The translations under genes were made by a program, and so were the position numbers. Of a DNA stretch of 29,395 nucleotides, positions 1 to 9,437 are shown one piece after another. The stretch is from contig JADNYJ010000402.1 of assembly GCA_015501075.1 (NCBI GenBank), positions 1-29,395 of the forward strand. Reading direction: 5' to 3'. Source of the DNA: Gymnopilus junonius. Its lineage: Eukaryota; Basidiomycota; Agaricomycetes; Agaricales; Galerinaceae. Positions within the stretch are counted from its first letter, which is position 1. Each line of letters begins with the position of its first letter. The notes below the pieces were generated by a model. That model was not told where the DNA came from and did not search any database. It saw only the letters and a program-made list of their open reading frames with translations.

Positions 1-1069
1 TTTGCCTCTTCATCACACATCCTGACCCCTTCCGAAGAGCTAAAGAGTTGGTCAAAATGTGTCACTCATCACACCAGCCAAAGAGTTGGTTGAAAAGGGA
101 CAGTACTTAAGCTTTTTGGTCAATTATCTAGAATATATGTATGACATTATATAATCTTGAGGGAACAATATGGTATTTTTGATTCAGTATAAAATAATCA
201 GTTTATGTTTATCTTGTGGTGGATATGTCTTTGTGCTCTCAGAAAATTGATGGTTTCAACAGCTCTCAGAAGCAAATCTGTATGTTTTTGGACCCACGGC
301 TTTCTGTTCCAAAGTTCAAAATTTCAACTAGGGATTTTCAAACTTGGAATAAGGCTTAGCTCTCAAGACAAAAGCCTATTACTGCTTGAAGCCAAGATTG
401 GGTACACCTTTACATAGATTCTCAATACTACTTAATATTATATTGACTGAAGATTGGTTCTAATTAGGGGTCTAATTTAACTGATAAGGACAATAGTGAG
501 ATAAGCTATTTTACCCTGAGATTAAGAGAATTCTGTAAAGCAAGAATTATTATAATCAGCTACTGTACACTCTGCAAGTCTGATTTCAGAAGGTAGTCTA
601 AGTATTAAGAGGGCTACAATATCACAGGATACAGTTATTAATATTCCTTGACTTATGGAATATATAGTGAAAAATAAACTTACTTGAACCCCTTTCTCCC
701 TAATTTTACCAAAGTATGAGTAACTTGCAATTCTCTTGAGAATAAAGCAGGCAGACCACCCTGGTTTTGGAAGGTCACTTTAAGCTATATTTCAATCCAT
801 CTTTATCAGAGATCTATTAAACATTTTTGAAAAGAACTGACTTTTCTAGAACCTATATTCATTACTCCAAAAAAGCAAAAATTAGACAAACCTTGGACTT
901 TCTTCACAACAATATAAGTGCTTATTTAGCTTTAAGTTTGTATTAAGTAGAGAGAATGAAAATGTCCAGGATGTAAAAAAAAACTATATTATTTGGTTTA
1001 TAATTAACTTCTCTAGACCTTATTTTCTTTTCTTGAAACTTTCCAATTTATAGCAAAGATGTGTATTAC
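1..1069. other. AT-rich stretch without a recognisable gene
   Basis: Only short, low-complexity reading frames are present and none resembles a known protein. No LTR or TIR end was recognised. The right edge at 1069/1070 is abrupt: the next base begins sequence shared with the end of the copia LTR at 5436-5530, and the sequence to the left is unrelated to the rest of that LTR. It is therefore probably a deletion or rearrangement breakpoint. Confidence 0.6.
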
Positions 1070-1164
1070 TAGTCACACCTACAAGCCTCACTCCCAGGTA
1101 AGGCATTAGTTAGTGTCAGAGCCCACTGTGCAAGGCATCTAGCTTGCCATATTGCAGCTTAACA
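1070..1164 (+). repeat. copia 5' LTR remnant (last 95 bp)
   Basis: This segment aligns without gaps to 5436-5530. I see differences at three sites: CA versus TG (the two products of one CpG), T versus C within a CpG, and one C/T outside CpG. It ends in AACA like the 3' LTR, directly before the primer-binding site. The first roughly 246 bp of the LTR are absent. Confidence 0.9.
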
Positions 1165-1176
1165 GGTTATGGGCCC
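1165..1176 (+). promoter_or_regulatory. primer-binding site for a half initiator-methionine tRNA
   Basis: The 12 bases GGTTATGGGCCC directly follow the LTR end. They are complementary to the anticodon stem and loop of eukaryotic initiator tRNA-Met, whose loop contains CAT. This is the priming mode known for Drosophila copia, Ty5 and Tca2, where the tRNA is cut in the anticodon loop, instead of the usual 3' CCA end. Confidence 0.75.
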
Positions 1177-1189
1177 CAATAGTTGGTTG

Positions 1190-1332
1190 CTGTTCACCAC
1201 AGTGCTGAATGCCTCTGACATCAACCCACCTGTCTATTACCTGGGTAGACTGTTTGCCATTGTGCTGAATGTCAACCACAGCTGTTTGCCATTGTGCTGA
1301 ATGCTGACCAACTGTTTGCCATAGTGCTGAAC
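1190..1332 (+). repeat. leader tandem repeat, 22-bp core
   Basis: A core close to CTGTTTGCCATTGTGCTGAA occurs at 1250, 1282 and 1312 (spacing 32 and 30 bp), with a diverged copy at 1190. It lies between the copia primer site and the first recognisable pol sequence. It may be decayed leader or gag sequence. No function is assigned. Confidence 0.7.
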
Positions 1333-1522
1333 ATTGATCAGGGTCCTGTCATGAGGACCCCGAACACTGTTGCTGTCAGGACAATGACTCTAAAGGAGTT
1401 ATTCCTTGTCATGCATGGGTATCAAGGCTGTGCTTTCTATTTTTGCATGCTTCTATTTTTGAACCCTGTTGCTGACATACTCACTCCCAGCCTTTTAACC
1501 TCACTTTTCAACAAACAACAAT

Positions 1523-4500
1523 ATGGACTATTTTTGGCAAGTACCTTCTTGCTCTCATGATGCTAACAAACTGACTGATCAACCCCCAGAATACACATTT
1601 GAAAGGGAGGTAGATAGAATTTTGTACTTACAATCTATCTACAAATTACATGTTGATCACATCACATCTTGTGTAAGCTGTGAGAAAGAAGGAAAAGCCA
1701 AATCATTTGAGGAATGGCTACTTGACTCTGGAGCAAGTATACACTTTACAGTGCATCCAGATGACTTTTCTGATCTACAGCTCTTTTCAGAAAAGGAGCA
1801 ACTGGAGGTCCAGACCACTAGCAGTATTGCCCAAGTCATGGGACATGGAACTGTTGTAATCTCAACAGAAGTCACTGATCCAAAAATGGATAAGACCAAG
1901 ACAGTCATCACATGACTACATCCAGTCTTTTACATGCCTGTAATAACCATATGACTATTGTCTATGGGACAACTCCTCTGAAGCAATGTATTTGTCTGAG
2001 GTGACACAAAGTCTCTGAACTTTGTTTCAAAGGGGAATAACAAGGTTTTGCTAAGCGCATTACCAAGTCCCCATCATGACACTCTATTTTGGGTTAGATT
2101 GCAGATTGTCTCTGGAAAGAGCTTGATTGCGATGAAATTGGTATACTCCAATACCTATGATTTGTGGCATAGACGACTAGGACATCCGTCTGATCAGGTG
2201 TTTGAAAAGTTCAAGGTTAACACTGAGAACTTTCCATCAAATGTCAAAGTTCCCATGGAACATGGAATCTGTGAAGGCTGCACAAAAGGGAAGATGCACT
2301 CATGCTCTTTTTCTGAGAATACCAAGCATGCCTCCAGACCTTTCCAATGTATCCATTCTGATCTCAAGGAGTTTTCAGTGTGATCATATTAGCACTTTAA
2401 ATATTTCATCTCCTTCCTTGATGACAATTCTTCTCATGGATGGATTGCTCTATTGAAAAATAAGAGTGATGCCAAAGTTGCTACCAGGCAATTCATTGCT
2501 ATGGTTAAAACACAGTACAAAGTGACTATTGAGGAATGGATGTCAGACAATGGAGGAGAATATATTGACAAACAATACATCAATCTCCTGAGAGATGAGG
2601 GAATTAAAATCAATACAAGTCTGCCGCACCAGCCTCAATCTAACGGCCATGCTGAGTGATTTAATCGAACCCTGATGGAAAAATCCAAGTCCATGTGATT
2701 CTTTGCCTGTCTACCTGACAGTTGGTGGGAATTCTGCATAAATCATGCAGTATTTCTCTATAACAGAACACCTGTGAGATGACTCAATTGGAGAACTCCA
2801 TTTGAACTAGTTCATGGATCTCCACCTGATGTCTCTAATCTATGCATATTGGGATGCAGGGCTTACGTTTTCTTACCAGAAGACATTAGAGCAAACAAAC
2901 TTTCACCTAAATCTGAGTTGATGACTTTCCTCGGATATGAAGGACATCATTCTAAAATGCTGTTTATGTGGAGCCCCAAAAACATCGTCTTTGTGGCAAC
3001 TACTACTCTATTTGATAAACATCTATTCCCAAGGTGTGACAAATCTAAGGTACCTAATGCTACCAAAATACTGCATAAATCTTCTCAGGAGGATCCTGTT
3101 TTGGAAGTGGAAACTGGTGATTCTCATGATAATAATGATGATGAACCCAGATACTCTCCACCCTATATTCCATCAAATGATGACCAGGGATTGCATGATG
3201 ATGCTGATCCTGGTCCTCAGCCTCCCATGGGACCAGCACCTAAATCTCCACAAGGACCACAACCTGATCCTTCAAATATCCCATGTCCAGGGGGAGATAC
3301 AGGTGAACCTTCATGAAGAAGCACCTGTGAGAGGAAAGATCTGCAAAGGGAGGGAAACATATACCCTCCTGGTACCAAAGTAGACAAAGATTGCCAAAAG
3401 AAATTAGGCAACATCTGGGAATCCAGTCCCAATTTGTCAATGGCATCTAGTGACACTACTGATGAGTACCCGGATATAGCCAAATTGGCAACAGAAGGGG
3501 GAGCATGTTGGTATGCCTATTTGCTTCCAAAGGCAATTTCCGACAATGCACTTCCAGATCCTATGAATGTCCAAAATTGGACTACCAAGGATCTCAGGCA
3601 ATTACTGCCTGATCAAAAGCAGGAATGGCACAATGCTCAATTCGAAGAATTAGAGGCACTTCAAAAGCATAAAGTCTATGAGCTTGCTGACCTACCTCCA
3701 GGCTGGAAGGCCATCAAAAATTGTTGGGTTTTTGATATTAAGTCTGATGGACATAAAAAAGCCCATCTAGTTGCCAAGGGATTTTCCCAAGTAGAAGGCC
3801 TAGACTATGATGAGATCTTCTCACCAGTAGTCCAGTTTGAGTCAGTCTGCACTATCTTAGCCTTAGCTGCACTTGAGAAATGGCAAGTCGAGTCCCTTGA
3901 TGTCAAGTCTGCTTTTCTATATGGAGCACTTGATGAAGAAATTTACATGGAACAGCTGGAAGGCTTTGTAACCAAGGGAAAGGAGAAGAAAGTACTCTGA
4001 CTGCACTGAGCCATCTATGGGCTAAAACAAGCTGCATGTGCATGGTGGCATGAACTTGATTGATCCTTACAGAAACTTGGGTTCAAATGCCTATATGCTG
4101 ATGCTGGCATATTCGTCACAAGACACAGCAATGGGACCCTTGTCATCATGTTGGCATATGTTGATGATATCATCATAACAGGTCCTGCCACTAAATTAAT
4201 CCAAGAGAAGAAAAAGCTCTTTATGGATAAGTGGGATTGTTGTGATCTTGGCAAATGCAAGGAGTTTCTGCAAATAAGAATACAATGTGACAAGGGAAAT
4301 TTATACCTTGATCAGGTCTCTTATTTGAATAAGGTTCTCACATGCTTCAGCATGGCTGATGCCAAATCTGCTCAAACTCTGCTTCCTACTGGCTACAAGC
4401 CAGAACCATTTGATGGTACTTCAATGCCATTGTTAAGGTCACAATACCAGTCGGTGATCAGATCCTTGCTATATTTGATGCTCGGAACATGTCCCGACAT

Positions 4501-5128
4501 TGCCTTTGCAGTCACTCAGATGGCTAAGTTCACTGCGAACCCATCTGAAGATCATCTAAACAGAGCCTATTACATCATGCATTATCTAATCAGTACACAT
4601 AACTATGCTCTTGTTTATGACAGCAATAGTGACCTAGGATTATATGCCTACTGTGATGCCTCATATGGAGATGATCACACAGAGTTAGATTGAAAGCGTC
4701 AATCTATGCAGGGATATTTCTTTTCCCTTGCTGCTGGAAGTGTCAAGTGGCACTCCAAGACACAGACTCTTGTTGTGACCTCCACTACAATGGCCAAATA
4801 CATGGCACTCTCCAACTGTGCATGAGATTGTGCATGGTACAAAATTCTATTTGGTGAACTTGGTATGCCAATCCCATATGTCCCACTCTATGGTGACAGT
4901 CATGGAGCTATCTTTAACTTGCAAAATCCCATAACCCAAAAGGGGATAAAGCATATTGAGATATGCTACCATTACATTCAGGAACAAATTGAACTTGGCA
5001 ATATCAAGATCTATTATGTTCCAACCAATGAGAATGTTGCTGATATGTTCACCAAGAACCTTGGCCCGATTGATTTTCTAAAACATCATCAGTCTCTTGG
5101 TCTCCTCGAGTTCTATCCCTTAAAATAG
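1523..5128 (+). pseudogene. copia pol polyprotein, frame intact but with 15 internal stops
   Basis: One reading frame runs the whole length with no net frameshift. Motifs in order: aspartic protease WLLDSGAS near residue 68; integrase HRRLGH with CEGC zinc motif, then the three acidic residues in IHSDLKEF, WMSDNGGEY and NGHAE; reverse transcriptase with FLYGALDEEIYME and AYVDDIIITG (4154-4180); RNase H with YCDASYG and LYGDSHGAI. TGA stops lie at 1913, 1952, 1979, 1997, 2381, 2657, 2696, 2780, 3314, 3998, 4007, 4061, 4691 and 4823, and one TAG at 2390. Most TGAs sit where related elements have Arg, for example after NGHAE, before AIYGLKQ and before KRQS. The RNase H Glu is Lys (codon 4796-4798). 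The final TAG at 5126 looks genuine. A gag domain is not recognisable at the 5' end. Confidence 0.93.
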
Positions 5129-5180
5129 AATTTATGTCATTTGTGACTTAACAAGTATGTGCGCTGACACTGCACTACTT

Positions 5181-5189
5181 GAGGGGGAG
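5181..5189 (+). promoter_or_regulatory. copia polypurine tract
   Basis: The purine run GAGGGGGAG immediately precedes the TGTTGA that opens the 3' LTR. This is the expected position of the plus-strand primer. Confidence 0.85.
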
Positions 5190-5530
5190 TGTTGACACAA
5201 AATACTCATGGCACTCACACATGTGCTTGGACGCATATGATCACATGTACAGTCAAGTAGATCATCTGATATGCTCTTACAGACTTACTAAGTGCATCAT
5301 GTGACTAATGTCATCTATGACTCATATCTAGTCACGAGTACATTACTAAGTAGTCACATGTCATGTATCATAGGTGTATATAAGCTGGCCCTTATGGTCA
5401 GCTATAATCTGAAGTCTTTAGTACTTTTAGCTAGTTAGTCACACCTACAAGCCTCACTCCCAGGTAAGGCATTAGTTAGTGTCAGAGCCTGCTGTGCAAG
5501 GCATCTAGCTCGCCATATTGCAGCTCAACA
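5190..5530 (+). repeat. copia 3' LTR (341 bp)
   Basis: It begins TGTTGA and ends TCAACA, a perfect 6-bp inverted terminal repeat. Its last 95 bp repeat at 1070-1164. A TATA box (TATATAAG) at 5377-5384 fits a U3 promoter. The next base starts gypsy coding sequence. Confidence 0.92.
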
Positions 5531-7283
5531 CAGACTTCTAATGGATGGAGGGTGCATTGGTTCGAAAAATTGAGTATGTTTGACTTTGAGGTTGTGTATG
5601 TACCTGGTGCAGAAAACATCCTCAGTGATGCTCTTTCACAAATCTACTCCAACAAAGCACCTGGGACAGTGCATGCACCAAGCAAATATACTGAATATGA
5701 TGAGCCTGATGATCTGGGCTCCTTGATTGAGAGCATGGTGGATATGATTGCCATGCCTGTTTTGGTCAGTCTGGAGGGTGAGTTCACATCGATGGCAGTG
5801 AACTTCATTGGTAAGTGCATGAAGAAGGCAAAGCTGCATGCAGGGGCAGAGACAGGATGTCCTGAGATGTCTGATGAGTTCGCAGCAAGAACAAAGGACA
5901 CGTTCAAGTTGAATGGTCTGAAGAAGCTTACCAGCAAGTTGCTGGCCCAGGGTAAGAAGCTGGATGCTGTTGACATGCCTGATTCTATTCCAGGCTCAGG
6001 TGCTGATGGTGGCACTCCAGTCAATGAAATTGGCGTGCCGGATTTGGTCCCACTTGACTTGGCTAAGGACTTGGATGGAATTAATGTCTGTCAGGTCATT
6101 AAGGGTCAGTATAAGTGTGATCCTGTTTTCAAATCTATTGTTGAGAGTCCTAAGGACTATAAAAACTTTGAATTTGATGAGGTCAATGGCCTGCTTTTTT
6201 TGAAGCAGGATAACAAAAGATTGCTGTGTATTCCTAAGGTTAAAGTTGAAGGGCATTCAGTTAGGGAAATTATCATTGCTGAGGGCCATACTGTTCTTGC
6301 TCATCTCAGCTACAAGAAGACTTATGATTATCTTAGAGACTTTGTCTGGTGGAAGTCCATGTCTGCTGATGTTGAGCAGTACTGCAGGTCTTGTGTTACT
6401 TGTAGCAGGAATAAGGATAGTACTATGAGGCCTTATGGTTTACTTAATCCCTTAGACATTCAGGGGCGACCTTGGGATGCAATTGGTATCAATTTTGTCA
6501 GTCCATTGACTATGTCAGAGAACCACGATGGTTCATTTGATATGATTGCAGTCATTATAGACCTATTCTTGGCCATGGTTCACTTGGTACCTTGCTGATT
6601 TGATTACAAGGCAAAGGACATTGCAGAGTTAGTCTTCTCTGAGGTCTATAAACATCATGGGCTGCCTTCAGTCATTGTGAGCGATCATGATCCATGGTTT
6701 ACAAGTCATTTTTGGGATAAGCTCCACAGACTGATAGGCTCGAAGTTGTGCATGTCCAGCACTTATCATCCTGAGAGTGATGGTGCTACCAAGCGTGCAA
6801 ACAAAACCATTGCTCAGATGCTCTGGCACTGTATTTCTAAGGACCAGAAGGATTGGGTTCATCATTTGCCTGTGATCGAGTTTGCCATTAACTCCACATG
6901 ATCTGAGAGCATGGGGTTTGCGCTGTTTTTTCTAAATACTGGCTGGATGCTGAGGTCCTTTATTTGGAAATCTAATGAACCTTCAGAATATCCTGGTGTT
7001 TGAGCTTTCGCAAGATGGATGAAGTCTTCTATTATGTGTGCTCATGATAGCTTGATTGCTGCTAGGGTCAAGTCAACCTGCAATGCCAATAGGAAGCAGG
7101 TCTGGGCTCCCTTTGTGAACAAGGACTTTGTCTATATTTCTACTCGCAATATTTCACTTCCTAAGGGCTTGAGCCAGAAGCTTGCACCAAAATTCATTGG
7201 CCCCTACCAGATCATCGAGGACTTTGGGAATAATTCATTTCAGATCAACTTACCTCCCTCTCTGAGAAAACGGGGTGTACATG

Positions 7284-7579
7284 CAGACTCCTACCCAGTC
7301 TCACTCGGGCCTTATCTAATCTAATCTGTTGATCTGAAGTTTCAGTGAAACTTGAACAACTTTTAAAGTCCCTCGTGGACTGGCAAAACTTGTTGTATCT
7401 TTGGCTGACATGAACATATCACATGATGGCCTGACAGCCTGGAATATGTTGACAAACACAACCACATCAACAAGTTTTGCCAGTCCACGAGGGACTTTAA
7501 AAGTTGTTCAAGTTTTGCTGAAACTTCGGATCAACAGATTAGATTAGATAAGGCCCAAGTGAGACTGGGTAGGAGTCTG
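7284..7579. mobile_element. 296-bp miniature element with 112-bp TIRs and 9-bp TSD
   Basis: The ends read CAGACTCCTACCCAGTCTCA and its inverse. The arms 7284-7395 and 7468-7579 are inverted copies that differ at only three sites, all interpretable as CpG changes. It is flanked by a perfect 9-bp duplication GTGTACATG (7275-7283 and 7580-7588). It has no coding capacity. Long TIRs with 9-bp duplications are typical of Mutator-like elements (MULEs); that assignment is inference. It shares end sequence with 22228-24463 and, more weakly, with 13417-13517. Confidence 0.93.
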
Positions 7580-7985
7580 GTGTACATGATGTATTTCACT
7601 CATCTTTATTAAGGATTCATGTGCCAAATGATGACAGATTGTTTCCTGGCCATCTGGATACACAAATCTTCGAAGACAAAGATTTGGAGGGTGAATGGGC
7701 TGTACAGAAAATTAAATTGCATGTTGGTGAAGGTAAAAATGCAGTTTTTGAAGTGCTCTGGAAATCTGGAGATGTTAGCTGGCTTCCATATAGTGAACTC
7801 AAGGAGTTGCATGAGCTGGAGGGATATCTTGAAGCCATGGACACAAAAGACATTACTGAATTGCCCAAAGGAAAAAGCAAGAATGTTCCAGATGATCCTC
7901 AAGTCTTTTTGGGGCCCATGACAATTTTACCTGATCTCCAAGACAACAGCTCTTTAAATTTTATTGATCGAGTCTCATCAACTTG

Positions 7986-8076
7986 GGTATTTAAACCCCT
8001 CTGCATTGAGGTCCAAGGCAATCACAATTCTCTCTCATTCTTCACCATTCCATCCTTACCAAAACTCATTCACTCA
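7986..8076 (+). promoter_or_regulatory. possible internal promoter of the gypsy 3' ORF
   Basis: A TATA-like TATTTAAA near 7987 is followed by pyrimidine-rich sequence (about 8024-8060) and an ATG at 8077. This resembles fungal promoter layout and would allow the downstream ORF its own transcript. It could also be chance composition in a degenerate element. Confidence 0.25.
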
Positions 8077-9132
8077 ATGCCTCACTTCTAGCACTCTTCC
8101 AATTCTAATAACAATGCTTCTTCTACCCAGATAGAAGCTTCTATGAACTCTATGAATTTGAGTATGCCCAGTTGGTTACTTAGGCATTTGTCTGCTATTC
8201 TGAACACTGATATTAATTTCTCAGCCAATGCAGGCAGGTCCTCTCAGTCCAGTGCCCAAGACATCCAGATGGCCCTGCCTGACATGTCTTCAACCTCTGC
8301 AAATGAGGATCATGTCTCTGCTGAGACTCCACCACCTAGTCAAGGTCCAGCATCTAACCCAGATGCCAGTGAGGTGCCCGCTTCTGGCAATGTGCCTAGT
8401 GCTTCATCTACTCCTGCTCAACAGCAGGCTGCCAACACCCAGCTGGCTCCTGCCAATGCAAATGGGAATAGTCCCACCCAAGGTGCAGCCCAGGCTCTGC
8501 CTCCTTATGGACCTGCCAGACAGCAGAATGTGCTGAACATGCCTGCACCCAACGTCGCCTTGCCTCAAGGCACCATCATGCCTCGTGACTATTTCCAGCA
8601 TCCAGTCTCAACCTGGATACCCCTCGCTGGGTTCTCAAGGATCACTCACCTGTCTGACTATGTCTATGGGATCGTTGATGCCAATGGTACCATTCACACC
8701 ATTCACACCATGCAACTCAAGATGTACTTGTCATTCACTTACTGATGCCTAGGCCAAGCCACTCCTCATCCACTCTATTATCCACTTGGATATATGGACT
8801 TCACCTGCCTCATCAACAGTGACCCTGATCAGGTCTCCTGCATCATGGTCTTGAATGATGATGGGTTGGTCATGGCTCCGCCAACAGCCGCTAACTTCCC
8901 ACTGGTTGTGGATTTCCCTCCAGATGACCACATCTGCGAGGCTCTCCATGCACTCGACTCCCTTGGTGGTACTGCTCGCAATGTTTGCAGCATCAATGGC
9001 ATGTTGTTGAACACTGCTGTTCATGCTTCCCAGCCTTATTCCAAGAATAGGCCTCAATGTGGCAGCCCAGCCCAACATGGGCACTTACACCTCAACTTCA
9101 GAAACCACCCTGATGGTGGGTTTGCAATCTAA
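8077..9132 (+). pseudogene. extra ORF between gypsy pol and LTR, unknown function
   Basis: A single frame from ATG 8077 to the stop at 9130-9132 would give about 351 residues, broken by TAG at 8089 and TGA at 8743. If the TAG is not decay, the first usable ATG is 8143. Residues about 40-150 are rich in Ser, Ala, Pro, Gln and Asn (low complexity, probably disordered). The C-terminal half looks more ordered. I see no zinc knuckle, membrane segment or known catalytic motif. Its position, after pol and before the purine tract, corresponds to env in env-bearing elements, but nothing shows an envelope-like protein. It is a hypothetical element-encoded protein. Confidence 0.6.
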
Positions 9133-9165
9133 AGCAATTCTTTATGCATTGCTTTGGAGGGTGTA

Positions 9166-9422
9166 TGTGACGGTCTCATTGCTATTGCTCCTCATGACTC
9201 AAAAGCATTATCTAATAGATCTAATCTTTATCTTATCTCTACATTATCTCCCTTAAAATTTCCTTATCTTTAAAGGCTTACTAAAAACTCATACATAATA
9301 GGTCTAGGTAGTATATAAAGTAGAGATGTAGCTAGTATTGTAGTGGGCTTTGAATTCAGTGCTTTACCCTGTCTATCGAGGTTCTCAGTGTGCCAGGACT
9401 CATTGCATAATGCCCTGTCACA
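9166..9422 (+). repeat. gypsy 3' LTR (257 bp)
   Basis: It begins TGTGACGG and ends CCTGTCACA, an imperfect inverted terminal repeat, after the purine tract GGAGGGTGTA. A TATA box (TATATAAA) lies at 9312-9319. No second LTR is in the window, so boundaries rest on the termini and on the abutting RecQ-like sequence. Confidence 0.8.
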
Positions 9423-9437
9423 GTGACTGCCTTACCC
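9423..9437 (+). repeat. LINE target-site duplication, left copy
   Basis: GTGACTGCCTTACCC recurs exactly at 12867-12881, directly after the LINE poly-A tract. The two copies bracket the LINE and join the flanking RecQ-like sequence. Confidence 0.95.

Larger units (their letters stand above)
1070..5530 (+). mobile_element. Ty1/copia LTR retrotransposon, degenerate, 5' LTR truncated
   Basis: The order is LTR remnant (1070-1164), primer-binding site, repeat-rich leader, pol in the order protease, integrase, reverse transcriptase, RNase H (1523-5128), polypurine tract (5181-5189) and full 3' LTR (5190-5530). Integrase before reverse transcriptase defines Ty1/copia. Only about 550 bp separate the primer site from the protease motif, so most of gag is missing or unrecognisable. 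The element abuts a gypsy RNase H frame at 5531, so it probably inserted into that gypsy element; the other flank of that insertion is lost with the 5' LTR, so no target duplication can be checked. Internal stops and a lost RNase H residue make it inactive. Confidence 0.93.
5531..8091 (+). pseudogene. gypsy pol: RNase H end, integrase, chromodomain
   Basis: The frame opens in the end of RNase H (VVYVPGAENILSDALS). The integrase has a zinc domain (His, His, then CRSCVTC near 6390-6405) and a DDE core in which two acidic residues are gone: Asp to Asn at 6491-6493 (GINFVSPL) and Glu to Lys at 6791-6793 (DGATKRAN). The middle Asp at 6683-6685 remains. TGA stops at 6596, 6899 and 7001 fall where this family usually has Arg. 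The 7284-7579 insertion splits the codons after KRGVH; removing it with one 9-bp duplicate joins the frame again, continuing into a chromodomain (FEVLWKSGDVSWLPY, about 7747-7791). The natural end of pol is uncertain: the frame stays open to a TAG at 8089, which overlaps the start of the next ORF. Confidence 0.9.
5531..9422 (+). mobile_element. Ty3/gypsy chromovirus, 3' portion, degenerate
   Basis: The element starts inside RNase H, directly after the copia LTR, and continues through integrase, a chromodomain, an extra ORF, a purine tract (about 9158-9165) and an LTR (9166-9422). Its 5' LTR, gag, protease and reverse transcriptase are absent, apparently lost together with most of the copia 5' LTR. 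A 296-bp TIR element is inserted at 7284-7579. The LTR abuts RecQ-like sequence at 9423, so the gypsy element probably inserted into that sequence. Confidence 0.9.

Noticed and set aside
1657..1911. Minus-strand 84-codon frame
   Set aside because: It lies antisense to the copia protease region and has no motif of its own.
1913..4825. Reassignment of TGA to arginine in the copia and gypsy frames
   Set aside because: TGA does replace Arg repeatedly, but other CpG-derived changes (Asp to Asn, Glu to Lys, Arg to His or Cys) occur alongside, including at catalytic sites, and the host genes end in ordinary TGA stops. Deamination explains all of it.
5644..6024. Minus-strand 126-codon frame
   Set aside because: It is antisense to the gypsy region between RNase H and integrase, which has a clear family match on the plus strand.
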